Of a stretch of 64,000 bases of DNA, positions 27,521 through 36,349 are shown piece by piece (the stretch's first letter is position 1; each line of letters starts with the position of its first letter). The notes under the pieces were generated by a model, which saw nothing but the letters and a program-made list of their open reading frames with translations, was not told the origin of the DNA and ran no database searches. Source of the DNA: Akkermansiaceae bacterium (lineage in GTDB: Bacteria > Verrucomicrobiota > Verrucomicrobiia > Verrucomicrobiales > Akkermansiaceae); assembly GCA_029866215.1 (NCBI GenBank), contig JARWZU010000075.1, forward strand, positions 1 to 64,000. The letters are read 5' to 3'. Position numbers and translations under genes: made by a program.

Positions 27521-27901
27521 TTAGGCGGCCTTGGAAGCGGATTTCGCTTCAAGGGCATTCTTCGCTTGCGCAACGATGGCTGAAAATGCGGCAGCGTCAT
27601 TGACCGCGAGATCCGAGAGGATCTTGCGGTCAGCTTCGATTCCGGCAGCTTTCAGGCCTTCGATGAAGCGCGAGTAAGTCAGATCCTCGTTGCGGCATGC
27701 AGCGTTGATACGCTGAGTCCACAAGCGGCGGAATTGACCCTTGCGCCTTTTGCGATCCCGATACTCGTAGGTCAACGCCTTGCGGACAGCGTCCTTGGCG
27801 TAGCGAAAGAGTTTCGAGCGGAAACCGCGGAAACCCTTGGCACGGAGCAGCGTCCGCTTGCGGCGGGCACGGCTGGCCGGTGAGTTAGTGGCACGTGGCA
27901 T
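27521..27901 (-). CDS. rplT: 50S ribosomal protein L20
   Basis: 126 residues. L20 binds 23S rRNA early in assembly of the large subunit. The family pattern is clear: a basic N-terminal helix opening [37 protein letters not shown], and [20 protein letters not shown] in the globular part. The C-terminal Ala/Lys tail extends slightly past the usual 118 residues. It lies 139 bp after rpmI, a larger gap than usual, which could hold a control element. infC, normally before rpmI, is not adjacent here. Confidence 0.97.
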   Translation of the reverse strand: MPRATNSPASRARRKRTLLRAKGFRGFRSKLFRYAKDAVRKALTYEYRDRKRRKGQFRRLWTQRINAACRNEDLTYSRFIEGLKAAGIEADRKILSDLAVNDAAAFSAIVAQAKNALEAKSASKAA

Positions 27902-28040
27902 ATGGTATTATTGGTTTGAACAGACCGTTATTTTCAATTCCTTCCACAGTCTCGACTGTTCTTGTCTCCCTCTCAGGATCAGGCTGTGTAAAGGCCGTCC
28001 GATTCGCGGACGGGGCGTATTATTCGTTGATGCGATTCAG

Positions 28041-28253
28041 TTAGCGGGAAAAAGGAAGATTCTCCCTGACGTTGCGAAGGTCAGCATCGGAGACGAGAGC
28101 AGCTTGCCCAAGACGACGCTTGCGCTTACTGTTCTTGCCTTGCAACAAGTGGCGAGCCCCTTGTTTCCGACGAAGAATTTTCCCTGTCCCAGTGACTTTG
28201 AAACGCTTGGCAACGGCTTTCCGTGTTTTTGCTTTTCCTCCGACTCTTGGCAT
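28041..28253 (-). CDS. rpmI: 50S ribosomal protein L35
   Basis: 70 residues, strongly basic. The core [20 protein letters not shown] followed by [19 protein letters not shown] is diagnostic for L35. The N-terminus [10 protein letters not shown] differs from the common MPKxKTKKAA. It precedes rplT, as in most bacteria, and is divergent from a helicase gene. Confidence 0.95.
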   Translation of the reverse strand: MPRVGGKAKTRKAVAKRFKVTGTGKILRRKQGARHLLQGKNSKRKRRLGQAALVSDADLRNVRENLPFSR

Positions 28254-28390
28254 GGGACGGGCAACCTAAGGATCAGGCCCGTATTGGCAAGGCAAAAATG
28301 GTTATTTTCGTCCGAAAGCACGCAGAAGGCGAATTCTCACGATTTCCAACTCCGCACTCGCCACCTTGCCGCCGTCCCGCTTTGCTCCGC

Positions 28391-30406
28391 ATGCCTATGG
28401 CTTCCTCATTTTCTTTTGATTCCCTCAATCAAGCCCAGCGCGAAGCCGTAGGCTCTTTGGACGGGCCGGTGATGCTTCTCGCGGGGGCTGGCACGGGAAA
28501 GACTCGGACGGTCACCTGCCGGATCGCCCACATGCTCGAAAAACGAATCCCCGCCTCGGAAATTCTCGCGGTGACCTTCACCAACAAAGCCGCCAGTGAA
28601 ATGCGCGAGCGGATCGCTGGCATGGTTTCCAAGAAATCGGCGGAGGAAATGACCGTTTGCACCTTCCACTCGCTTTGCGTCCGCATCCTCCGGGGTGGTA
28701 TTGAAAAACTCGGCTACAAGAAGAACTTCTCGATCTGTTCGCACTCCGACCAAGTTGGGTTGATGAAACAACTCCTCGTGCGCAAGGGTGGCACGTCCGA
28801 AAAGGTGAAGCCTGAGGAGGTGCTTTCCGCGATCTCTAAGGGGAAAAACAAGGGCATCGACCCGGCAAGTTTGGAAGATGAATACTTCGCCATGCTTGCG
28901 GTCGCCTACCAGAACGAGCTGCGAGCGCAAAATGCCGTGGATTTCGATGACCTTCTGCTCCTCGCCGAGCAAATCCTCCGAGAACACGCCGATGTCCGCG
29001 ATATGTTCCGCCAGCGCTTCACCCGCGTCACGGTCGACGAGTTCCAGGACACCAACGCACTCCAGATGCAGCTGCTCCAACAGCTCGTCGGCCCGCCCAA
29101 CTACCACGTCTGTGTCGTCGGGGATGACGACCAATCAATCTACGGCTGGCGCGGCGCGGAAGTCGCAAACATCCTGCAGTTTGAGAAATTTTTCCCGAAC
29201 CCCAAGGTGATCCGCCTTGAGGAAAATTATCGCTCGACCCATGCCGTGCTGCACACCGCCAACAGCTTGATCAAGCACAACACCGGCCGGCGTGAGAAAA
29301 TCCTGCGATCCACCCGCAAGGCTGGCGACCCTGTTCGAATTGTGGCGATGCCTGGGGACGAGGAGGAAGCGGAGTTCATCGCCGAGGAAATCATGGCGGA
29401 CAAAGGAGCCGTCGGTCGTGAGTGGGAAGACTTCGCGATCCTGTTCCGCACGAACAGCCAGAGCCGCAAGCTGGAGTTGGCGATGCGTGAGCGCAAAATC
29501 CCCTACCGAATGGTCGGCGCTCAAAGTTTCTATGATCGCCGGGAAGTTAGAGATGTGTTAGGTTATGCGCAGTTGCTGGCATCGCCCGATGCGGATGTAC
29601 CATTGCTCCGCGTGCTCAATGCGCCTAACCGAGGCATCGGACAAACGACGGCCGTCCTTGCGACTGACTGGAGCCGCGAGCATGAACAATCGGTCTGGCA
29701 GGCACTATGTGATCCCAATTTCACCGACCAGTTAGGCCCCAAGGCGACAAACGCCGTCCAAGAGTTTGTCGCAACCATCGCCGGTGCCAAGAACCGCATC
29801 GAGATCGCCAAGGAGAACCCTGCGGATGTCCTGCATGCACTCATCAAGCAGATCGAGTACCTCCCATGGATCGAGCGGGCTTGCAAGACCGACAGCGAAC
29901 GCCAACAACGCGGCGAAGGAATCGCCAGCGTGATCGATAGCCTACGCAAGCACACGGAGAAGGGCAAAGGACTGCAGTCGTTTATCGACCACAGCGCACT
30001 GGCGTCGGAGCGCGAGGATGACGATCTTGAAAAAAAACACGGCGTCACGCTCATCACTCTACACGCCTCGAAAGGGCTCGAGTTTCCCATCGTTTTCCTA
30101 GTAGGGCTTGAGGAGGGATTCCTCCCCCACACCCGCAGCATCGCCGAGGGCACCAAGGATGAGGAGCGCCGACTGCTGTACGTCGGCATCACTCGGGCCC
30201 AGGACAATCTCACCATGACCTACTGCGCCACTCGCATCAAGTGGGGCCAAGAAACGGGTTGTCAACCCAGCTCATTCATCGGCGAGCTCGATGACGAGTT
30301 TCTCGATCATACCACTTACGACGATATCCTCGGTGCGGCCCCAAGCACCGATGAACTCGCAGATTTCTTCGGCGGATTGAAGAATCTACTAGATGATAAT
30401 GACTAG
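28391..30406 (+). CDS. UvrD/PcrA/Rep-type ATP-dependent DNA helicase
   Basis: 671 residues from ATG 28391 (another ATG lies at 28397). SF1A helicase motifs are in order: the Q motif LNQAQREAV, Walker A LLAGAGTGKTRTVT near 35, FTNKAASEMRERI, VDEFQDTNALQMQLLQ (motif II), VGDDDQSIYGWRGAE (III), LEENYRS, VTLITLHASKGLEFPIVFLV (V) and RLLYVGITRAQ (VI). Such enzymes unwind DNA 3'-5' in repair and replication restart. The C-terminus lacks an obvious RNA-polymerase-binding tail. It is tail-to-tail with a second, diverged helicase of the same family. Confidence 0.93.
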   Translation: MPMASSFSFDSLNQAQREAVGSLDGPVMLLAGAGTGKTRTVTCRIAHMLEKRIPASEILAVTFTNKAASEMRERIAGMVSKKSAEEMTVCTFHSLCVRILRGGIEKLGYKKNFSICSHSDQVGLMKQLLVRKGGTSEKVKPEEVLSAISKGKNKGIDPASLEDEYFAMLAVAYQNELRAQNAVDFDDLLLLAEQILREHADVRDMFRQRFTRVTVDEFQDTNALQMQLLQQLVGPPNYHVCVVGDDDQSIYGWRGAEVANILQFEKFFPNPKVIRLEENYRSTHAVLHTANSLIKHNTGRREKILRSTRKAGDPVRIVAMPGDEEEAEFIAEEIMADKGAVGREWEDFAILFRTNSQSRKLELAMRERKIPYRMVGAQSFYDRREVRDVLGYAQLLASPDADVPLLRVLNAPNRGIGQTTAVLATDWSREHEQSVWQALCDPNFTDQLGPKATNAVQEFVATIAGAKNRIEIAKENPADVLHALIKQIEYLPWIERACKTDSERQQRGEGIASVIDSLRKHTEKGKGLQSFIDHSALASEREDDDLEKKHGVTLITLHASKGLEFPIVFLVGLEEGFLPHTRSIAEGTKDEERRLLYVGITRAQDNLTMTYCATRIKWGQETGCQPSSFIGELDDEFLDHTTYDDILGAAPSTDELADFFGGLKNLLDDND

Positions 30407-30449
30407 GAGCTACCGGTGCCACAAGGTACGCCGCCCGCCTGCTCAATGA

Positions 30450-32492
30450 TCAAAACGGCTCATCGTCGTTCCATGGGTCTGGCTCGCCGACCTGCCACTC
30501 TTCGACAAGTTCAGGAGGGAAATCCTCAAGAAATCTTGAAGGCCGACAAATGACATCGCCGGTGTATGACTTGGGATTCATCATCGGAAAGCTCAGGTAA
30601 AGTTCATCCTTCGCTCGGGTAATTGCCACATAGAACAAGCGTCGTTCTTCTTCAAGCAGTGGCACATCGTCTGCCTCAAGAATTCGTCCGTTAGGAAATT
30701 GTCCATCCACTAACCAAATCAAGAAAACCACCTTCCATTCCAAGCCTTTTGCCTGGTGGATCGATGATAGCGTAACCTTCTCATCGTCGCGCTCGTTCTT
30801 GTCGCCAGAGGGATCACCATCCACCGAACTCATCAGCGAGAGTTGTGCGAGAAACTCAGAAATGTCGTCGAAGGTGCCGCCATACTGCGAGAGTTGTTCG
30901 ATGTCGCTGCGGCGGTTTTCGAAGTTATCAAAACTCGCTTGCAAGTAGTCATCGTAGATCCCCTCAAGGATGCTGAAGATCATGTCGGAGGGTCGGGCAA
31001 AGTTGCCATCGGGCGTAAGTTCATCTAGCACGAAACAGAGTTGTTCCCAGTGCTTGATCGCCTTCTTCGGTACCTTAAATTTTAGTAATACCTCAGACCA
31101 TTTCGCTGGCACTTCATCCTTGGTGGCCCAACCGCTGTTCAGCCATTCGGACCACAATTTTTGCGCAGCAATCGGGCCGCAGCCAGGCAAGAGATTCACC
31201 ATCCGCAAGAAGCACACTTCGTCACGTCGGTTCACCACGAAGCGCATGAATGCGGAAATATCCTTGATGTGCGCCTGTTCGAAAAACCGTAGCCCACTGG
31301 TGATCCCGAATGGAATCCCACGCACGGTCAGCTCCATCTGAATCTCGAGGCTCTGGAAATGTGCTCGATACAGCACCGCCATTTGCTCTAACGGAATCCC
31401 CTCATCTCTCAACTCCAGCATCCGCTGCGCGACAAATGATGCTTGGCTGCGTGGGTCAGTAACGGCGACGAGCGCCGGCTTCACTCCCGTGGACTCACGG
31501 GATGATCGCAGGTCCTTCTCAAAACGCCCCGAGTTCGCGCGAATCGCCGCGTTCGAGAGATCGAGAATTTCTGGCACACTCCGGTAATTCGTCTCAATGG
31601 TGAAGACTTTCGCGCCCGGGTAACGCACTGGAAAGCCAAGGATGTGCGCCATGTCAGCACCCCGCCACGAGTAGATCGATTGTGCATCGTCGCCGACGGC
31701 CATGAGGCTGTTTGTCTTCCCAACGAGTAGATCAATCATCTGGCCCTGCACCGCATTGGTGTCCTGATACTCATCAACGAGAACATGCCGAAATTTTTGC
31801 TGATAGAGCTCTAACACATCTGGGCGCTCGTCAAACAATCGAACGGTCATGACCAAGAGATCATCGAAGTCCATCGAGTTGGTCGCGAGCTTTTTGGCGA
31901 TGTAGCCCATGCGGACCAACTCGATTTTTTCCGTCCAATCGTAAAAATGATCGTATCGTGCCGCGATGATCTCCTCGAGAGAATCACCCGTATTTTCGAT
32001 GAGGCTAAACATCGATGCTAACACATCGGGCTTGGGAAATCGGCGCACTTTCGTATCGATGTCGCAACTCGCAATGACCGATGACAGCATCGACTTTTGA
32101 TCATCGCGGTCGAGGATCGAGAACGACCGAGTGAATCCAAGATCCTCCGCATGTCGGCGGAGAATGCGGCTACCGATCGAGTGGAAGGTTCCCGCCCAAA
32201 GGTCCGAAGTATCATGAGGCACGAGATCCCTCACCCGTTCGGTCATTTCTCGCGCGGCTTTATTGGTGAATGTCAGCAGCAAGACCTGCTTGGACTCGAT
32301 GCCGTGATCTAATAGCCATGCGACTCGATAAGTGAGCGTGCGGGTCTTTCCAGAGCCTGCGCCAGCGATCACGAGTGCCTTGCCCGGCGGAGATGACACG
32401 GCCTCGTATTGCTCGGCATTCAGCGCGGCCACGTAATCGATGCCAGAGGCGGCAACCGAAGATGAGCGGTGAAGGGTGTATTGACGGGCCAT
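30450..32492 (-). CDS. Second UvrD/Rep-type ATP-dependent DNA helicase
   Basis: 680 residues from ATG 32492 (ATG 32504 is the alternative). All SF1A motifs are present: VIAGAGSGKTRTLTYRVAWL, LTFTNKAAREMTERV, VLVDEYQDTNAVQGQMID, GDDAQSIYSWRGAD, IETNYRS, VTLSSIHQAKGLEWKVVFLI and RLFYVAITRAKDELYLSF. It differs clearly from the neighbouring helicase, so they are diverged paralogues rather than a recent copy. The C-terminus ends with an acidic-aromatic tail (EEWQVGEPDPWNDDEPF). The exact roles of the two cannot be separated from sequence alone. The 43-bp convergent gap to the other helicase shows no clear terminator. Confidence 0.92.
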   Translation of the reverse strand: MARQYTLHRSSSVAASGIDYVAALNAEQYEAVSSPPGKALVIAGAGSGKTRTLTYRVAWLLDHGIESKQVLLLTFTNKAAREMTERVRDLVPHDTSDLWAGTFHSIGSRILRRHAEDLGFTRSFSILDRDDQKSMLSSVIASCDIDTKVRRFPKPDVLASMFSLIENTGDSLEEIIAARYDHFYDWTEKIELVRMGYIAKKLATNSMDFDDLLVMTVRLFDERPDVLELYQQKFRHVLVDEYQDTNAVQGQMIDLLVGKTNSLMAVGDDAQSIYSWRGADMAHILGFPVRYPGAKVFTIETNYRSVPEILDLSNAAIRANSGRFEKDLRSSRESTGVKPALVAVTDPRSQASFVAQRMLELRDEGIPLEQMAVLYRAHFQSLEIQMELTVRGIPFGITSGLRFFEQAHIKDISAFMRFVVNRRDEVCFLRMVNLLPGCGPIAAQKLWSEWLNSGWATKDEVPAKWSEVLLKFKVPKKAIKHWEQLCFVLDELTPDGNFARPSDMIFSILEGIYDDYLQASFDNFENRRSDIEQLSQYGGTFDDISEFLAQLSLMSSVDGDPSGDKNERDDEKVTLSSIHQAKGLEWKVVFLIWLVDGQFPNGRILEADDVPLLEEERRLFYVAITRAKDELYLSFPMMNPKSYTGDVICRPSRFLEDFPPELVEEWQVGEPDPWNDDEPF

Positions 32493-32554
32493 GCGCGGGC
32501 GCATCGTGACACCGAAATCGAGACAGAGCAACCCGCGGCTGCGGCTGAGGCAAA

Positions 32555-33310
32555 CTACGCGCCCAAGTAAGCGGCTTGGACCTGCGGATCGGCCTTCACC
32601 ACGGCGGATGGGCCTTCCAATAGGATTTTCCCCGTCTCCAGCACATAGGCGTAGCTGGAAACATCGAGCGCCAAATTCGCGTTTTGCTCGACGAGTAAAA
32701 TCGTCAGGCCCTGCTCTCGGTTGATCTCCACGATCCGCTGGAAAATGGTTTTCACCAACAGCGGCGCAATCCCGAGCGAGGGTTCGTCGAGCATGAGAAA
32801 TTTCGGCTTGCTCAGGAGTGCGCGACCGATCGCCAGCATTTGCTGTTCACCACCCGAAAGCGTGCCGGCCGATTGAACCTCCCGCTCCTTCAGGCGAGGA
32901 AACAACCCGAAGACATAGTCCGTTTGCTCGGCGATCCACTTGCGATCCTTTTGCAGGTAGGCTCCCATCTTGAGATTCTCGCGGACGGTTAGGTTCGCAA
33001 AAACCATCCGCCCCTCAGGCACGTGACACAACCCGCGCGACACCACCTTCTCTGGCGGCAGCTTTGAAACTTCGTGACCGTCGTAGTGAATGGAACCAGC
33101 GGTCGGCTTCACCAAACCCGAGAGCGCTCGGAGGGTCGTCGACTTCCCTGCCCCGTTGGCCCCGATGAGCGTGACGATGCTCCCCTGTGGCACTTTCAGG
33201 CTCACGCCGTGGAGCGCTTTGATCGAGCCATAGGAGACATGAAGATTTTCGACCGTGAGCAAGGTAGCTGATTGGGTTAAAGGTAAACCAGAGCGGCGGA
33301 CATTAGACAT
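32555..33310 (-). CDS. livF: Branched-chain amino acid ABC transporter, ATPase LivF
   Basis: 251 residues. One of the two cytoplasmic ATPases powering high-affinity leucine/isoleucine/valine uptake. Walker A is LIGANGAGKST near 47, the signature is TLSGGEQQMLAIGRALL near 147, Walker B is PKFLMLDEPSLGIAP, and LLVEQNANLALDVSSYAYVL is typical of LivF. It is the last gene of the liv operon. Its ATG overlaps the end of the four-helix-bundle gene by eight bases rather than adjoining livG directly. A shorter start near the MLTVENLHVSY-like region is possible. Confidence 0.93.
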   Translation of the reverse strand: MSNVRRSGLPLTQSATLLTVENLHVSYGSIKALHGVSLKVPQGSIVTLIGANGAGKSTTLRALSGLVKPTAGSIHYDGHEVSKLPPEKVVSRGLCHVPEGRMVFANLTVRENLKMGAYLQKDRKWIAEQTDYVFGLFPRLKEREVQSAGTLSGGEQQMLAIGRALLSKPKFLMLDEPSLGIAPLLVKTIFQRIVEINREQGLTILLVEQNANLALDVSSYAYVLETGKILLEGPSAVVKADPQVQAAYLGA

Positions 33311-33662
33311 CCCCGGGTAGCGAGCGCCTCAGATGGCCGAGCAGTCGGTTCTGGTGCGCGGCTGCGATGCAAATCGACCTGAGGGCATCAGCTGTTAGAA
33401 AGCCACGGCTCGTCGCAAGGTGTGAATGCACGATGACATCCTGCAAGGAATCGGATGCCATTTCGATCCGGCGCACCAAGCTGCTGCGGGACCCTGTCGA
33501 ACTTCCGTCTGCGATGAACGTGCTAACGGAAACTGCTGCTAGACGGATCGATTGCATCAGCCCGAAGCATTCATCCGCGGCAGAAACTCGAGTGCAAGAA
33601 TACACGACATCGGTGAAGTCGACCGACTTTTCCCAAACATCCAATTTTTCAAATCCAAACAT
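33303..33662 (-). CDS. Four-helix-bundle protein (23S rRNA IVS-type) inside the liv operon
   Basis: 119 residues from ATG 33662. The opening GFEKLDVWEKSVDFTDVVY and the middle LMQSIRLAAVSVSTFIADGS, followed by RRIEMASDSLQDVIVHSHLA, match the TIGR02436-type four-helix-bundle family, first noticed in intervening sequences of 23S rRNA genes. Function is unknown; members form small homo-oligomers. The canonical N-IAEG motif reads FIADGS here. It sits between livG (16 bp upstream) and livF (8-base overlap), so it is cotranscribed and perhaps translationally coupled with the transporter. No link to amino acid uptake is known to me. Confidence 0.85.
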   Translation of the reverse strand: MFGFEKLDVWEKSVDFTDVVYSCTRVSAADECFGLMQSIRLAAVSVSTFIADGSSTGSRSSLVRRIEMASDSLQDVIVHSHLATSRGFLTADALRSICIAAAHQNRLLGHLRRSLPGDV

Positions 33663-33678
33663 GATCGTGTAATTCTTC

Positions 33679-34470
33679 CTACCCCATCGCACTCGATGAT
33701 TCAGTGGCAGCACCCAGATACGCCTCGATCACCTTCGGATGAACTTGGATCTCCTTGGGAGTACCCTCGGCGATCTTTACGCCATATTCAAGCACCGCAA
33801 TTCGCTCACAGATGCCCATGACCACCTTCATGTCGTGTTCGACCAGAAGCACAGCGAGGTCGTAGCGCTCCTTCACGAAGCGGATCAACCGCATGAGGTC
33901 ATCCTTTTCCGAGGGATTCATCCCCGCTGCAGGCTCATCGAGCAATAAAAGCTTCGGACGTGTGGCAAGCGCCCGTACGATCTCGAGACGCCGTTGATCT
34001 CCGTAAGGCAGCGATACCGCGAGTTCATCACGCTGAGACGCGAGATTGAAAATTTCTAAAAGCTCGATGGCATTCCTCTCTGTCGCTGCCTCGGCGTTTC
34101 GCCATTTTTTCCCGCGCCAAAAAGCGCTGAAATAACCCTCGTCGTTGTGCAAACGAGCCGCAACTCGGATATTGTCGATCACGCTCATGCTGCGGAATAG
34201 ACGAATATTTTGAAACGTCCGAGCGATCCCCGAGGCTGCCAAGCGATTCGGCTTCACTCCACGTGTGTCCTTACCTGAGAGTCGAATCGAGCCTGAGGTC
34301 GGTTGATAAACCCCGGTGATCATGTTGAAGGCGGTCGTCTTGCCAGCTCCATTCGGGCCGATGAGTCCGACGAGTTCGCCATCGCCGACGCTGAGATTCA
34401 GTGCCGAAACAGCCGTTAGACCACCAAAGCGGATGGTGGCCTGTTCGAGTGAGAGAAGCGGCGCATTCAT
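33679..34470 (-). CDS. livG: Branched-chain amino acid ABC transporter, ATPase LivG
   Basis: 263 residues. Cytoplasmic ATPase partner of LivF. Walker A is LIGPNGAGKTTAFNMITG near 36, then GIARTFQNIRLFRSMSVIDN, characteristic of LivG. The signature region reads LPYGDQRRLEIVRALATRP, Walker B is LLLLDEPAAGMNP and the switch is VLLVEHDMKVVMGICERI. The ATG overlaps the livM stop by four bases. The C-terminus (ATESSSAMG) is unremarkable. Confidence 0.93.
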   Translation of the reverse strand: MNAPLLSLEQATIRFGGLTAVSALNLSVGDGELVGLIGPNGAGKTTAFNMITGVYQPTSGSIRLSGKDTRGVKPNRLAASGIARTFQNIRLFRSMSVIDNIRVAARLHNDEGYFSAFWRGKKWRNAEAATERNAIELLEIFNLASQRDELAVSLPYGDQRRLEIVRALATRPKLLLLDEPAAGMNPSEKDDLMRLIRFVKERYDLAVLLVEHDMKVVMGICERIAVLEYGVKIAEGTPKEIQVHPKVIEAYLGAATESSSAMG

Positions 34471-35390
34471 GATTGAGAGCGTCGTTTGAAGTGAAATGAG
34501 AACAATCCCGCTGGCCGCAACAGCATCAGAAGGATGATGAGCAGCGAATAAATGATCATTCGATATTCCGAAAAATCCCGAAGAAGCTCCGGCATCACCG
34601 TGAGCAGAATCGCTGCAGCGACCACGCCCACTGTGCGACCCATTCCTCCGAGGATAACCATGACCACGATCTCGATCGATTTCAGCCAGTCGAATCCAGT
34701 AGGTGAGAGGAACTGCTTGTGGTGGGCGTACAAGCCTCCGGCAATTCCTGCAAAAAACGCCCCAGTGACGAATGCGGTCACCTTCGTCCGGGTGGTATCA
34801 ACCCCATTCGACTCGGCAGCGATTTCATCATCGTGCACCGCAATGAATCCGCGCCCATAGGTGGAATTCACCAAGGTTGAAATGGCATAGATCGTGATGG
34901 CCGCAAAACTAAAGGTCCATCCGAGCGTGGTAAGTTTTGGAATCCCCTTCAGTCCGCTGGCCGCACCGATGGCTTCGGTGTTTTGCGCGACTACGCGGAT
35001 GATTTCTCCGAACCCAAGCGTTACGATCGCCAGGTAGTCACCGCGCAAGCGAAGCGACGGAACACCGACCAACAACCCGACCAGCGCCGCAAGTAAACCA
35101 CCCGCGACGAGCGACAGCGGAAAGTACCAGAACGCGTGGCTCAGATTGCCCACATAAAGTGAGACCCAAGCAGAGAAAAATCCGCCCACGGCCATGAATC
35201 CCGCGTGCCCCAAACTGAATTGACCGGTGTGGCCGTTGATCAAGTTCAGGCTGGTCGCAAGGATGATTGCGATTCCCACATCGATCGCGACCCCGAGGTA
35301 GTAGCGATTGAATTGTGGGCTGAAGTAAGATGCGACGATCGCGAGTGCGATGCCCACCAGCAGCCAGCGTTTTGCTCCAACCAAAGGCAT
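34467..35390 (-). CDS. livM: Branched-chain amino acid ABC transporter, permease LivM
   Basis: 307 residues with about eight hydrophobic segments. LivM features are LNLINGHTGQFSLGHAGFMA near 47-66, LRGDYLAIVTLGFGEIIRVV near 115-134, and the C-terminal EIVVMVILGGMGRTVGVVAAA, the cytoplasmic loop that couples to the ATPases. It forms the transmembrane pore with LivH. Its start lies one base from the livH stop and its end overlaps livG by four bases. Confidence 0.92.
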   Translation of the reverse strand: MPLVGAKRWLLVGIALAIVASYFSPQFNRYYLGVAIDVGIAIILATSLNLINGHTGQFSLGHAGFMAVGGFFSAWVSLYVGNLSHAFWYFPLSLVAGGLLAALVGLLVGVPSLRLRGDYLAIVTLGFGEIIRVVAQNTEAIGAASGLKGIPKLTTLGWTFSFAAITIYAISTLVNSTYGRGFIAVHDDEIAAESNGVDTTRTKVTAFVTGAFFAGIAGGLYAHHKQFLSPTGFDWLKSIEIVVMVILGGMGRTVGVVAAAILLTVMPELLRDFSEYRMIIYSLLIILLMLLRPAGLFSFHFKRRSQS

Positions 35391-36298
35391 TAGACTTTCT
35401 CAACGGATGAGCGGCCTAACAGGCCAGCAGGTTTCACAAGAAGAATCAAGATCAGGATGCCAAAGGCGAAGGCGTCGCGGTAGTTCGACCATCCCTCGAT
35501 GCCACCCGCGAAGGTCTCTAGCAATCCGAGCAGAAAGCCCCCAAGCACTGCGCCAGGAAGATTTCCAATCCCACCAAGAACCGCGGCAACGAATGCCCGC
35601 AATCCCGGCTGCACGCCCATGAGAGGCTCGATGCTCGAGTTGAGCGAATAAAGAATGCCCGCGACAGCTGCCAGCGCCGACCCCAGTCCGAACGTGAACG
35701 AGATGATGCGATTCACCGGCACCCCCATCAACGCTGCAGCCTGCTGATTGAAGGAAACCGCACGCATGGCCGTGCCGATACGAGTTTTTTGAACGATGAA
35801 CCACATGCCACCTAGCAAAACTAAAGTAACCAGCACCGTGATGAGATCCTTGCTAGAAATCACGAGATTCCCGAGATGAATCGCGCGTTCCGTGATGAGT
35901 TGTGGGAATGCCTGCGGGGCTGAACCCAACACCCTCTCGTTTTGTGCGGTGTTCTCGATCAAAAGCGAAACGCCGATCGCAGTGATCAGTACCGTGAGCT
36001 TCGGACGATTTCTCAGAGGTCGGTATGCAAGGCGCTCGATGGTCATGCCGATCACGGCACAAACGGCGGCCGCCAAAATGAATACCATGACGCAGGCCAA
36101 AACGGACTGCGACCCAAAGACCTTCTCAATCTTCGGCGCGATGTAAAATGCGGAGAATGCCCCAAGCATGAGCACATCGCTGTGTGCGAAATTGATAAAC
36201 CGCAGCACCCCATAGACCATCGTGTAACCCAAGGCGATCAGCGCATAAATCGCCCCAAGCCCGAGGCCATTGATCAACTGCTGAAAAAACCAATCCAC
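35390..36298 (-). CDS. livH: Branched-chain amino acid ABC transporter, permease LivH
   Basis: 302 residues with about eight membrane segments. The typical LivH opening is QQLINGLGLGAIYALIALGY followed by TMVYGVLRFINFAHSDVLML. The coupling region near the C-terminus reads GLRAFVAAVLGGIGNLPGAV. It pairs with LivM. The gene follows the binding-protein gene by 51 bp and adjoins livM directly. Confidence 0.93.
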   Translation of the reverse strand: MDWFFQQLINGLGLGAIYALIALGYTMVYGVLRFINFAHSDVLMLGAFSAFYIAPKIEKVFGSQSVLACVMVFILAAAVCAVIGMTIERLAYRPLRNRPKLTVLITAIGVSLLIENTAQNERVLGSAPQAFPQLITERAIHLGNLVISSKDLITVLVTLVLLGGMWFIVQKTRIGTAMRAVSFNQQAAALMGVPVNRIISFTFGLGSALAAVAGILYSLNSSIEPLMGVQPGLRAFVAAVLGGIGNLPGAVLGGFLLGLLETFAGGIEGWSNYRDAFAFGILILILLVKPAGLLGRSSVEKV

Positions 36299-36349
36299 AA
36301 ATTGTTAGAACTTTGGTACTATGAGAATGTTAGAGTTCGCTTGGAATCC

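Noticed and set aside
27837-28451. 204-codon plus-strand frame over rpmI
   Set aside because: It is antisense to ribosomal protein L35 and to the rpmI-rplT gap and has no protein-like pattern.
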